7,754 nt of DNA, from assembly GCA_964392615.1 (NCBI GenBank), contig CAYMRB010000465.1, positions 1-7,754 of the forward strand. Reading direction: 5' to 3'. Both the position numbers and the translations under genes were made by a program. Shown here one piece after another: positions 1 to 6,870 of this stretch. Under the pieces are notes generated by a model that saw only the letters and a list, made by a program, of their open reading frames with translations, had not been told where the DNA came from and searched no databases. The DNA comes from CAYMRB01 sp964392615. Lineage in GTDB: Bacteria > Planctomycetota > UBA8108. Numbering within the stretch: the first letter of the stretch is position 1; each line of letters starts with the position of its first letter.

Positions 1-135
1 GGCGACGCGATCTACACGCTGAACTTCAACTTCCTGGGCGGTCCCCCGATTCCGGCGCCGTTCCCGGAGTGCGGTCGCAGCAACGATCCGGCCGACGTCG
101 CGCTCGGCTGCGAGACGCCGCCCGTGTGTCGGTAG
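1..135 (+). CDS. C-terminal end of an unrecognised protein (5'-truncated by window edge)
   Basis: Frame 1 is open from the first base and ends with TAG at 133-135, giving the last 44 residues of a protein whose start lies outside the window. The visible tail is rich in Gly, Pro and Asp and has three cysteines (in PECGR, GCET and PVCR). That composition would suit an extracellular or periplasmic protein with disulfides, but no family can be named from it. A strong hairpin terminator follows 28 bases after the stop, which supports this being the true 3' end of a transcribed gene. The function is unknown. Confidence rests on the open frame, the codon use and the terminator, not on homology. Confidence 0.6.
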   Translation, partial: GDAIYTLNFNFLGGPPIPAPFPECGRSNDPADVALGCETPPVCR

Positions 136-493
136 CGCCAGCGGCGGATTGACCTGAATTGACAACCCGGCCGCGGCCTCGGAGAGGTCGCGGCCGGGTT
201 CGTTTCCCCCCTGGTGCGAGAGCCTTCAAGCCGGTTAACGTGTGGGCGAGTGCCGCGCCACGGGAGCCCGCGACTCGCGGATCGACTGTAGGCGCCGAAC
301 GCGAGTCCCAGAGCGGCGCTGATTCTCAGACAGCTGATCGACACACCGACTCGGTTCTTCATCACGAAACCCCGGTCTCCGCCCGTCCGCACGAAATGGC
401 GCTCGGCTCGCGACGCGTCGCCGCGGTCAGCATCGTGCTATCGGATGCCGGACGGTCCGAGATGACAAGAATCCGGGCGACCGACCGACCGCC
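136..493. other. Gene-free intergenic region
   Basis: This 358-base stretch lies between the plus-strand partial gene and the 3' end of the minus-strand C45 gene. Apart from the terminator at 164-200 I see no convincing gene, RNA or regulatory element. Open frames that cross it also run over the terminator or antisense to neighbouring genes, lack ribosome-binding sites, and encode Arg/Pro/Ser-rich sequence typical of unused frames in GC-rich DNA. A short self-complementary patch at 449-459 has a one-base loop and no T tract, so it is not a credible terminator for the C45 gene. Small GACC repeats at about 478-490 look incidental. Confidence 0.6.
164..200 (+). terminator. Strong hairpin terminator after the first gene
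   Basis: Bases 164-180 and 184-200 form a 17-bp stem with a three-base GGA loop. All pairs are Watson-Crick except one G-T (G-U in RNA) pair between 176 and 188. The stem is very GC-rich and is followed by CGTTTC and then a C run, so the U tract is short and interrupted. It lies 28 bases after the TAG of the plus-strand partial gene, so intrinsic termination of that transcript is the natural reading. The stem would form in either direction, but the nearest minus-strand gene ends at 494, about 300 bases away. Confidence 0.8.
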
Positions 494-2368
494 TCAGCGC
501 GCGTCCGCCACGGTCTTCGCCTGCTCGAGCAGCCGGCGCATGTCGAGCTTCGCGATGCGCTGCGTGTACGCGGGCTCGCCGTTCGGGCCGGCCTGCGCGA
601 CCCAGAGCTCGAGCGATTCCGGTGCGAACAGCGCGGTGTGGAGGCAAGAGGTCATGCCGACGCCAGCGCCCATCAGGTCCCAGACGCCCTGCATGTCGAG
701 CTTGCCGTACCCCGCTCGGACGCGGTCGACAAGGCAGTCGTATCGCGTGCCGGCCGACATCAGCACAGCGTCGGCGATCGGCCGCGGCAACTCGTCATAC
801 GCGACGCCGGGCTCGATGACGCGGAAGTCCGTGATCTGCCGCTCGGCCGCGAGCTTCGCGGCGTACGACGCGACACCGGCCATCGACCGCGTCCGCGCGT
901 CGCTGAGGACGTAGAAGTACTCGCAGGTCCGCGGCGTCGATCGCATCCACGCGAGCGCGTCCTTCGTGGTGTCGAAGCGCTCGACGACCTCCCGCATCAG
1001 AAACGTCATCGGCATGCCGTCCCAATAGCCCTCGCCGCGGCCGCCCATCTCGCCCATCGTGAGGCCCGCGGCATTCATCGCCGTCACCGTGCCGCACAGG
1101 CCGGCGTAGCCGACGTTGATCCACGCATGCCGTCCGCCGTCCGGACGGTGTAGCGTGACGACAGCGGAGTTCTGCAGGCCGATGTGCGTCATGTAGTCGA
1201 GCACGCGGCCGTGGTAGATCTTGCCGTCGACCGTCGCCTTGCCGCGCACCGCGATACCGCTGCAGTGGAAGATCTCGGGGAAGACGGAGAGGTGTCGGCC
1301 CCAATCACGCGGCAAGCCTGCGGCGGCCGACGTCGCGTCGATCTCGCGAACATGACGCTTCGGGATGAAGCGCTCGGTCGCGCTCCAGGCGCGCGCGAGC
1401 TCGCCCGGAAACCACTTGCCCGTCGACACCGTCGCAAGGAATCCGACGCCGTGCAGCGTGCGATGCACGTTGTAGTGGACTCCGTCGCGCAGCACCTCGC
1501 CGTGGCGTTTGCCCATCTCCTCGGGGGTCCCTTCCAGCCGAACGAACGGCACGCCGTCGACGCGAGGCACGTCGGCGAGCGGATCGGGGACGAGCTTCGG
1601 GTTGATGCGGGCGAGGAGCTTCTCGGCCCCGAGATCACCGAGCGTGCGCAGCATGCCGCGCAGGTGGACGATGTCGACCTCCTCGACGGCGGCTCCGTCT
1701 CCCGCGACCGGCGCGGCGGCGAGGAGCTTGTCGAACTCCGCGACCGGCACGCGCGAACACTTGCGCACGTCGATGCGCGCGATCGTCTCGGATGACGTGC
1801 CGAGGCGCAGCTCGAGGGTGAGCGCGCCGCTTTTCGCGCCGCGGCGGATGCGCAGGGCGAACTCGTCGGCGACCGCGGCCTCGAGCGTTCCGTCGTCGTC
1901 GAGGGTCATGTCGAGATCGGACGGCAGAAGCAGCAACGCGCCGACGCCGGCGAGGACGGGCGCCTGGCGCAGAAGCGCGCGCCACGCCTTCTCGTCGGCG
2001 AGCAACGTCGTCGCGTCGACCGGCGCGTGGCTCGCGGTGAAGAGCTTGCCGTGCGCGGGCACCCAGAGCGAGCTGCGCGACGCACCGAAGACGGCCGTCG
2101 CGCCCGGGAGGTCATCGCCGCCAACGCGCAGGTAGTGCCGCGCCCGGCCGTCCCACGCGAGCTCGACCGACCCCTTGTTGCCGTCGACCTCGCCGACAAC
2201 GTCGAGGTGCCACGCCCGACCGACGCCCGGATCGGTCGTCAGGGGGAGCATCAGCCGATTGAGGACCTTCAGCAGCTCGACCTTCGGATGCCCTCGATCG
2301 GCCGCGCGCGCGAGATCCGTGACGGGAACAACGAGAAGAACTGCCAGAGCGAGAATGCGAACGGTCAC
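494..2368 (-). CDS. Exported C45-family autoproteolytic acyltransferase/hydrolase with N-terminal extra domain
   Basis: This encodes 624 residues from GTG at 2368. That start is chosen over an upstream ATG at 2446 because a GGAGG lies 7 bases before it and the product then begins with a signal peptide (VTVRILALAVLLVV, likely cut after ARA at residue 22). Residues about 275-624 match the C45/AAT class of N-terminal-nucleophile enzymes: an entry motif EGTPEEMGKRHGE (279-291), the probable nucleophile Cys369 in HCSGIAVRG, the GRVLD motif with Asp391, and the MNAAGLTMGEMGG segment near 431-443. In characterised relatives the proenzyme cleaves itself before the Cys, which then attacks amide or thioester substrates. 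The likely site is therefore periplasmic or extracellular, after self-cleavage. The substrate cannot be told. Residues about 25-270 form a separate beta-rich region resembling LolA/RseB-type folds (inference), so the protein is much longer than a usual C45 enzyme (roughly 350-400 residues). It is divergent from the CocE-type gene. Confidence 0.85.
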   Translation of the reverse strand: MTVRILALAVLLVVPVTDLARAADRGHPKVELLKVLNRLMLPLTTDPGVGRAWHLDVVGEVDGNKGSVELAWDGRARHYLRVGGDDLPGATAVFGASRSSLWVPAHGKLFTASHAPVDATTLLADEKAWRALLRQAPVLAGVGALLLLPSDLDMTLDDDGTLEAAVADEFALRIRRGAKSGALTLELRLGTSSETIARIDVRKCSRVPVAEFDKLLAAAPVAGDGAAVEEVDIVHLRGMLRTLGDLGAEKLLARINPKLVPDPLADVPRVDGVPFVRLEGTPEEMGKRHGEVLRDGVHYNVHRTLHGVGFLATVSTGKWFPGELARAWSATERFIPKRHVREIDATSAAAGLPRDWGRHLSVFPEIFHCSGIAVRGKATVDGKIYHGRVLDYMTHIGLQNSAVVTLHRPDGGRHAWINVGYAGLCGTVTAMNAAGLTMGEMGGRGEGYWDGMPMTFLMREVVERFDTTKDALAWMRSTPRTCEYFYVLSDARTRSMAGVASYAAKLAAERQITDFRVIEPGVAYDELPRPIADAVLMSAGTRYDCLVDRVRAGYGKLDMQGVWDLMGAGVGMTSCLHTALFAPESLELWVAQAGPNGEPAYTQRIAKLDMRRLLEQAKTVADAR

Positions 2369-2375
2369 GGCCCAG

Positions 2376-2380
2376 CCTCC
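2376..2380 (-). promoter_or_regulatory. Ribosome-binding site of the C45 gene
   Basis: A perfect GGAGG on the minus strand sits 7 bases before GTG at 2368. It decides the start. The longer frame beginning at ATG 2446 would add 26 residues ahead of the signal peptide and has no comparable site. Confidence 0.8.
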
Positions 2381-2413
2381 GTGTTGGATCGGTGCAGGTG
2401 AGGACGGAGGGCG

Positions 2414-2442
2414 ATGGTACGCGTGCGGCGCACTGCGAGCAA
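2414..2442 (-). promoter_or_regulatory. Candidate sigma70-type promoter for the C45 gene
   Basis: On the minus strand TTGCTC (2442-2437) and TACCAT (2419-2414) are separated by exactly 17 bases, a fair match to -35/-10 elements. Transcription would start near 2407 and give a leader of about 40 bases before GTG 2368. The match is by eye only. GC-rich phyla often have divergent promoter consensus, so this is a candidate. Confidence 0.35.
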
Positions 2443-2466
2443 GCAAAGCGAGTCCCTCGTCCTCCG

Positions 2467-2554
2467 TTCCTCCGTTTGCTCTGGTAGCTCCTGTTCACGG
2501 CCTTTTCTTCGCGCATCGGGATTTGAACAGGAGGCAACAGAGATAGCGGAGGAA
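2467..2554. repeat. Imperfect long inverted repeat between divergent genes
   Basis: The arm 2467-2497 is complementary to 2524-2554 at 25 of 31 positions, with a 26-base loop. The inner 10 bp (CTCCTGTTCA / TGAACAGGAG) and an outer 8-bp block are perfect. The left arm contains a tandem CCTCCGTT pair (2461-2468 and 2469-2476). The right arm repeats short purine-rich units of the GGCAACAGAG / GCAACGGAAG type. The purine-rich arm, beginning with TTTGAACAGGAGG, resembles short intergenic repeats I recall as dispersed in some Planctomycetota, Verrucomicrobiota and Acidobacteriota genomes; that recollection is unverified. It lies upstream of both candidate promoters and is not part of either coding sequence. 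Confidence 0.6.
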
Positions 2555-2610
2555 TGCAACGGAAGAAGACCCGAGTCCTTTCCGCGGCGCCGGACCGGCG
2601 GGCGTTCGGA

Positions 2611-2616
2611 TACACT
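2611..2616 (+). promoter_or_regulatory. Possible -10 element for the CocE-type gene
   Basis: TACACT, preceded by GGA, stands out in otherwise very GC-rich sequence, 36 bases before the ATG at 2653. No acceptable -35 hexamer is present 16-18 bases upstream. This is only a weak candidate, supported mainly by position and the local A/T content. Confidence 0.25.
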
Positions 2617-2642
2617 GTCCGGGCACCCCTCACACCAGCCGC

Positions 2643-2647
2643 GGAGG
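2643..2647 (+). promoter_or_regulatory. Ribosome-binding site of the CocE-type gene
   Basis: GGAGG (within GCGGAGG) ends 5 bases before ATG 2653. It favours this start over the in-frame ATG at 2554, which would add 33 residues of non-signal-like sequence and run through the arm of the inverted repeat and the possible -10. Confidence 0.75.
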
Positions 2648-2652
2648 CCCTC

Positions 2653-4326
2653 ATGTCGTCCGGCGACCGAAGCCATCCTCGACTCTCGATCCTCTCGTGC
2701 GCCGCGCTCGTCCTCGTTCTCGCGCCCGCCTTGCGCGGTGATTCCGCTCGGCGCGGAGCCGGCGACGTCCTCCGCAAGGTCGAGGTTCCGATGCGGGACG
2801 GCATGAAGCTCGCCGCCGACGTGTACCTCCCCGAAGGCGACGGGCCGTTCCCCGTAGTCGTCGCGCGCAGCGTGTACGGTCGCGGCAACGAGGCGCTCGC
2901 GCGCCCGTTCACGTCGCGGGGCATGGCGTTCGTGCCGCAGGACACGCGCGGGCGCGGCGACAGCGAGGGTCGCGATCGCGTCTTCGCCGACGACGGCTGG
3001 TCGCTGACTCAGGACGGCGCCGACACGATCGCGTGGGTGCGCGAGCAGAGCTGGTGCAACGGCAAGGTCGGCACGTGGGGCGGCTCGGCGCTCGGCATCA
3101 CGCAAATCTGGCTCGCGGCCGCGGGTGCCGACGTCGACTTCCAACACATCGCTGTGGCGGCGTCGCGCTTCTACGGCGACCTCGCGTACCAGGGCGGCGT
3201 GTGGCGACGCGGGCTCTGCGAGCCGTGGCTGACGATGCAGAAGAACGCTCACGTGATTCGACTGTGGAAGAGCCACCCGTACCTCGACACGTTCTGGACG
3301 TCGATGGACGCGACGCGCCAAGCGGCATCGGTCACCGCTCCCGCCCTGCACCTCGGCGGCTGGTGGGACATCTTCGCGCAGGGAACCATCGACAACTTCG
3401 TCTCTCGACACGAGCACGGCGGCCCCGGCGCCCGTGGCCGGCAGGTGCTCGTGATGGGGCCGTGGGCGCACGGCGGGCCGGGAGGCCCGCGCAAGCTCGG
3501 CGATCTCGAGCTGCGCGACAACTACCGTTTCGACGTCGAGAAGCTCGCGCATCGGCTCTACGCGCACTACCTCCGTGGCGTGGACGATGGTGTCGAGCGC
3601 GAAGCCGCAGTGCACTATTACACGCTCGGCGCCGACGACGACACGGACGCGCCGGGCAACGAATGGCGCACCGCAGCGAGCTGGCCGCCGTTCGCTGTGC
3701 AGAAGCGTTCGCTGTGGCTCGCCGCGGACGGCGCACTGCGCACGAAGGGCGCGCCCTCGGCCGAGAACGACAGCGCTGCGTTCACGTATGATCCGTCCGA
3801 CCCGTGCCCGACGCGCGGTGGAGCCAACCTCGCGCTGCCGGCCGGCCCGTTCGATCAGCGTCGGGTGAGCTCCCGCCCCGACGTGCTGCGCTTCGTCACG
3901 GCGCCGCTCGCCGCACCTCTCGAAGCGACCGGCCGGGTCAAGGTGCGCCTGTACGTATCGAGCGACGCGCCGGATACCGACTTCACCGCGAAGCTCATCG
4001 ACGTCTATCCCGACGGCCGCGAGATCCTGCTGCTCGACTCGATTCAACGCGTCAAGCTGCGTCGCGGTTTCCGGACGCCGGAGCCGCTGCCGCCCGGCTC
4101 GATGGGGGAGGTCGAGATCGATCTGTGGTCCATCAGCGTCGTGTTCGCGAAGGGGCACCGCATCGGCCTGCACGTCTCGAGCAGCAACTACCCGCGCTTC
4201 GAGAAGAACCCGAACTCGGGCGACGATTTCCCGACGGCCGACAATTCGCGCGCCGCGCGCAACACGGTGTGGTTCGGCGCAGAGCATCCGAGCGCATTGA
4301 TCCTCGAGGGGCCGGTGGGGGACTGA
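2653..4326 (+). CDS. Exported CocE/NonD-family serine hydrolase (S15-like)
   Basis: This encodes 557 residues, chosen from ATG 2653 for its GGAGG and because a signal peptide follows (basic start, then ILSCAALVLVLAPAL at about 13-27). The body is a CocE/X-Pro-dipeptidyl-peptidase type alpha/beta hydrolase. It has PMRDGMKLAADVYLP (47-60), Tyr75 in RSVYGRG (the oxyanion-hole Tyr of CocE enzymes), QDTRGRGDSEG (96-106), the nucleophile Ser145 in WGGSALG, acid Asp239 in GGWWD, and base His273 in GPWAHGG. A C-terminal jelly-roll domain (about 400-550) ends with the family signature SSNYPRFEKNPNSG (509-522). All triad residues are present and the length is normal, so it should be active. Relatives hydrolyse esters or amides, including cocaine, alpha-amino-acid esters and beta-lactam side chains, or release X-Pro dipeptides. 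The exact substrate is not readable. It shares a control region with the divergent C45 gene. Confidence 0.9.
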   Translation: MSSGDRSHPRLSILSCAALVLVLAPALRGDSARRGAGDVLRKVEVPMRDGMKLAADVYLPEGDGPFPVVVARSVYGRGNEALARPFTSRGMAFVPQDTRGRGDSEGRDRVFADDGWSLTQDGADTIAWVREQSWCNGKVGTWGGSALGITQIWLAAAGADVDFQHIAVAASRFYGDLAYQGGVWRRGLCEPWLTMQKNAHVIRLWKSHPYLDTFWTSMDATRQAASVTAPALHLGGWWDIFAQGTIDNFVSRHEHGGPGARGRQVLVMGPWAHGGPGGPRKLGDLELRDNYRFDVEKLAHRLYAHYLRGVDDGVEREAAVHYYTLGADDDTDAPGNEWRTAASWPPFAVQKRSLWLAADGALRTKGAPSAENDSAAFTYDPSDPCPTRGGANLALPAGPFDQRRVSSRPDVLRFVTAPLAAPLEATGRVKVRLYVSSDAPDTDFTAKLIDVYPDGREILLLDSIQRVKLRRGFRTPEPLPPGSMGEVEIDLWSISVVFAKGHRIGLHVSSSNYPRFEKNPNSGDDFPTADNSRAARNTVWFGAEHPSALILEGPVGD

Positions 4327-4330
4327 CGCG

Positions 4331-6688
4331 TCACTCCCGACGTCGCGTCACGACGTAGGTGTGCCACGGCGTCGTTTCGAGTCGATCCACCGCGGTCGTC
4401 CGTGTGCCGACCGTGACGTCCTCAACCACCGAGACACCGGCGAGCGCGTAGCTGAACCGCTCGAACGCGAAGAGCACGAGCTGGTCGGAGCCCGCACGCG
4501 TCCACGCAACGCCCCGCCAATGCTGGCCCTCACCGATCAGGCGGCGCCGTTCCATCTTGTCGACGACTCGCAGGTAGTCGTGGTTCGAGCGCGCGATCCG
4601 AACGCGCTGCTTCTCGGGCAACTCCCGCAGGACGCCGAGGCTCGGGATGCCGACCACGCCCTTCGATGCGAGCGCTCGGTGGTAGCTCTCGGGCTCGACG
4701 AAGGTGTCGGCGACGTACCGGTAGAGGCCGTACTCTCGCCCGCGGATGCCGTCGAGGTCCGCGGGGATGGGCGGCTCGTGCCCGTAGCCGCCGTGGGAGA
4801 TTCCGAGTAGCCCGCAGCCCTCGACGTGGACCTCGGTGGCGCCCATCTTCCAAATCTCACGCTGCAGGGCGAGAGCCTCGTCCAACTCGGGCACGGGCTG
4901 TTCCGCAGCGTGGTCGGGGAACATGCAGAAGCTCAGAAAGGAGTCCTGCAGTATCCCGTCGAAACCCGTCGCCTTCCGCGCCGCACGGTACTGCGCGACG
5001 ACGTGGTCGAACCAATCCGCGCGCAGCGTCGTGCCGGTAACATCACCGTAGCCGTGAGTCTCCGGAGTCCCGTCCGCCCGCCACTTGATCCACTCGGGAT
5101 GCTCTCGCAGGAGCGGTGAGTTGTTCGATAGGTGCCCCGGATTCGTCCAGAGGACGATCTTCACGCCAAGCTCGTGAGCACGGTCGCAGAGTTCGCGGAG
5201 CGCCTTCTCGCCGCCGATAGCGTCGCTGATCCTGAGCCGCCGAGGGGCATGGCCCGATCCAAACGCGAAGCTGCCGGGGAGATCGTTCTCACGACGATGC
5301 TCGGCGTCGCTCTCCCAGGGCGTCTGCACGTAGATCGTGCCGATACCGAGACGCGCCGCTTCCGGCAGCTGCCGGCGTGCGAGATCGCGGAGCCAGAGTT
5401 CGCCGATCGTGTCGAGACCGCGCTCCTGCACGCGCTGGAAGTACTCGTCTCCGGGCCAGGTCCAGATCAACGTGGGGCGCGGCGTCGTGGTGCCGAGTTC
5501 GAGCGGCTTCCTGTAGTGTCTCGCCACCGCGTCCCACACCGAGGTCCACTCGTCGAGAGCGGTCCACTTCGTGTCGAATGAGGCGTCCGCCCACAGCCAG
5601 AGCTTCGTCGGCGTCTCGCGCAGGCAGCCCGAACCGAGCGGCACGTCGAGCGTGCTGAGGACACGTCCCGCCGTCGTCGAGAGGGCGACCCGCGCAGCGA
5701 CGGGACGATCGAAGAAGCTGATCACCGCGCCGTGCCGCCCCGCGGTGAAGTAGAAGGGCTGGACCTGACCGCCGTACGTTCCGGGCGGAATGGCGAACGG
5801 TGTCGCGAAGTCGACCCGGCTCTCGACAAAGCCCCCCCATGTCTGGACAAAGGCCCAATCGCCGTGGTGCGCCAGGGCCGGCTCGACGAGTCGCAGCGAC
5901 GACGCTCGAGAGCAATCCGTCAGCCTCACCTTCCAGCCGATCCCTCGGTACTCGCGACCGCCGAGTGTCCTCGTCACGGAGGAGAGGATCCACTCGAGCT
6001 CGCCACCGCCTGGAACGCTCTGTTCCTCCTCGCTATCGGCCAGCTCGAGACGCAGCGCGACGGTGTGGCCGTCGATCCGATGGCCGCGGTAGTCCGCGTC
6101 CGCAAGCTGGACCTGGCGCGCGGCACGACTGCCCCGCGAGGGCCACCGGCCGCCGTTCTTCCGGCGTCGCTCGAGGTACGTCGCCCAACCCTTCAGCGCG
6201 ACGATGCGATCACTCGAAAGCACGGAGACGGACGGCGACGGAGCGTCAGCGACACCCCGGAGGAGCTCGCGACCGTCCACGGTAACCCGCTCGATCCCGG
6301 TGAGACCCCCGCCGTCTCGTCGGGAAAACACGACCTCCGTTCCTCGCGCCAGGAGAACGGTGACCGACTCGTCGGCCTCGAGGACCTGCGGGAAGACCGT
6401 CGCTCTGTCCGTAACGTCACCGACATCCCCGACGTCGGGGGAAACCGCGGGCGGCAGCAGACGGACTCCGTCGCCGCTCGCAAGCACCAACGCGCGGTGC
6501 GGAGACTCCTCCGCGCCCGCAAGTCGGATGTCGTTCCGCCCCGCCTCGAGATGCAAGAGAGGCGCGATTGCGGCGGCATCGAGCTCGGCGGAGACGTGGA
6601 GTTCGAACAGCGCGTTGGACGACTGACCGCGAAAGTTCAAGAACACGACCGAACCGCCGAGGAGAGCACGAGGCAGGGACACAACCAC
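4331..6688 (-). CDS. TIM-barrel glycoside-hydrolase-like protein (alpha-galactosidase/GH36-like), 5' end unclear
   Basis: This is 785 residues if begun at GTG 6688, the first canonical start in the frame; stop TGA is at 4333-4331. Coding sequence clearly continues upstream (see 6689-6870), so this GTG is unlikely to be the original start. Residues about 1-390 are beta-rich. They begin with the second half of a beta-sandwich (FLNFRG, FELHVSAELD), followed by a large sandwich like the N-terminal domain of clan GH-D enzymes. Residues about 400-720 look like a (beta/alpha)8 barrel: TLIWTWPGDEYF (406-417), IGTIYVQTPW (449-458), LGVKIVLWTNPGHLSNNSPL (508-527), LREHPEWIKW (527-536), GFDGILQDSF (575-584) and VHVEGCG (620-626). 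The HPEW block after a beta-strand resembles GH36/GH27 enzymes. Asp582 is the likely nucleophile position and Glu623 a possible second carboxylate (inference). Residues 725-785 form a C-terminal beta domain. Family assignment below clan level is uncertain. No signal peptide remains. It converges on the CocE-type gene with a 4-bp gap. Confidence 0.75.
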   Translation of the reverse strand: MVVSLPRALLGGSVVFLNFRGQSSNALFELHVSAELDAAAIAPLLHLEAGRNDIRLAGAEESPHRALVLASGDGVRLLPPAVSPDVGDVGDVTDRATVFPQVLEADESVTVLLARGTEVVFSRRDGGGLTGIERVTVDGRELLRGVADAPSPSVSVLSSDRIVALKGWATYLERRRKNGGRWPSRGSRAARQVQLADADYRGHRIDGHTVALRLELADSEEEQSVPGGGELEWILSSVTRTLGGREYRGIGWKVRLTDCSRASSLRLVEPALAHHGDWAFVQTWGGFVESRVDFATPFAIPPGTYGGQVQPFYFTAGRHGAVISFFDRPVAARVALSTTAGRVLSTLDVPLGSGCLRETPTKLWLWADASFDTKWTALDEWTSVWDAVARHYRKPLELGTTTPRPTLIWTWPGDEYFQRVQERGLDTIGELWLRDLARRQLPEAARLGIGTIYVQTPWESDAEHRRENDLPGSFAFGSGHAPRRLRISDAIGGEKALRELCDRAHELGVKIVLWTNPGHLSNNSPLLREHPEWIKWRADGTPETHGYGDVTGTTLRADWFDHVVAQYRAARKATGFDGILQDSFLSFCMFPDHAAEQPVPELDEALALQREIWKMGATEVHVEGCGLLGISHGGYGHEPPIPADLDGIRGREYGLYRYVADTFVEPESYHRALASKGVVGIPSLGVLRELPEKQRVRIARSNHDYLRVVDKMERRRLIGEGQHWRGVAWTRAGSDQLVLFAFERFSYALAGVSVVEDVTVGTRTTAVDRLETTPWHTYVVTRRRE

Positions 6689-6870
6689 CTCTCGCCGGCC
6701 CCCGTCGCCGTGCGAACGCCAGACGCGCGACCACGCCTCGCCGTCGTCGGAGGCGAAAATCTCGACCGCGCGCCCGGCCTCGTTCCAGTCCCAATCGCCG
6801 ATCGTGGTCGTGCGTCGACCATCGGGGCTCTCCAGGCGAAAGGAGCGGATGGGGAAGGCGTGGGGCCAGG
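6689..6870 (-). other. In-frame 5' coding extension of the glycoside-hydrolase-like gene, without a canonical start
   Basis: Directly upstream of GTG 6688, and in the same frame, about 60 more codons read as real protein: HAFPIRSFRLESPDG, then TTTIGDWDWNEAGRAVEIF, then ASDDGEAWSRVWRSHGDG, leading into VVVSLP. This is the first half of a beta-sandwich domain with the pattern 'strand, DDG-x-x-W' common in extracellular carbohydrate-active proteins. Codons keep high G/C at third positions. There is no ATG, GTG or TTG in frame between here and the in-frame stop near 7078. CTG 6835 and ATC 6850 are possible non-standard starts, but neither has a ribosome-binding site. Protein sense fades at about 6870, where the palindrome begins. 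The likely state is a gene with its 5' end missing. A rare start codon or an upstream indel error could also explain it. Confidence 0.65.

Noticed and set aside
12..392. A 126-codon minus-strand frame with a signal-peptide-like stretch after an internal ATG at 362
   Set aside because: It runs antisense through the hairpin terminator and the preceding gene, has no ribosome-binding site, and the rest is Arg/Pro-rich. The hydrophobic stretch is short and probably chance.
441..460. Palindromic patch after the C45 stop as its terminator
   Set aside because: The best pairing leaves a one-base loop or a 5-bp stem with a 10-base loop, with no T run in the minus direction.
159..914. A 251-codon plus-strand frame starting next to the terminator
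   Set aside because: It begins inside the terminator region and continues antisense into the C45 gene, with Arg/Ser-rich sequence of no family character.
2668..2703. Lipoprotein signal (Cys16 in LSILSC) in the CocE-type protein
   Set aside because: Leu at the -2 position does not fit a lipobox, and the hydrophobic core continues after the Cys, so an ordinary signal peptide is more likely.
2365..4287. A 640-codon open frame on the minus strand, antisense to the CocE-type gene
   Set aside because: It is extremely rich in Arg/Ala/Val with no domain pattern, runs opposite a gene with intact catalytic motifs, and is a typical shadow frame of GC-rich codon use.
4324..4350. Stem TGACGCG / CGCGTCA as a bidirectional terminator
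   Set aside because: The stem is only 7 bp with a 13-base loop and has no T tract on either strand.
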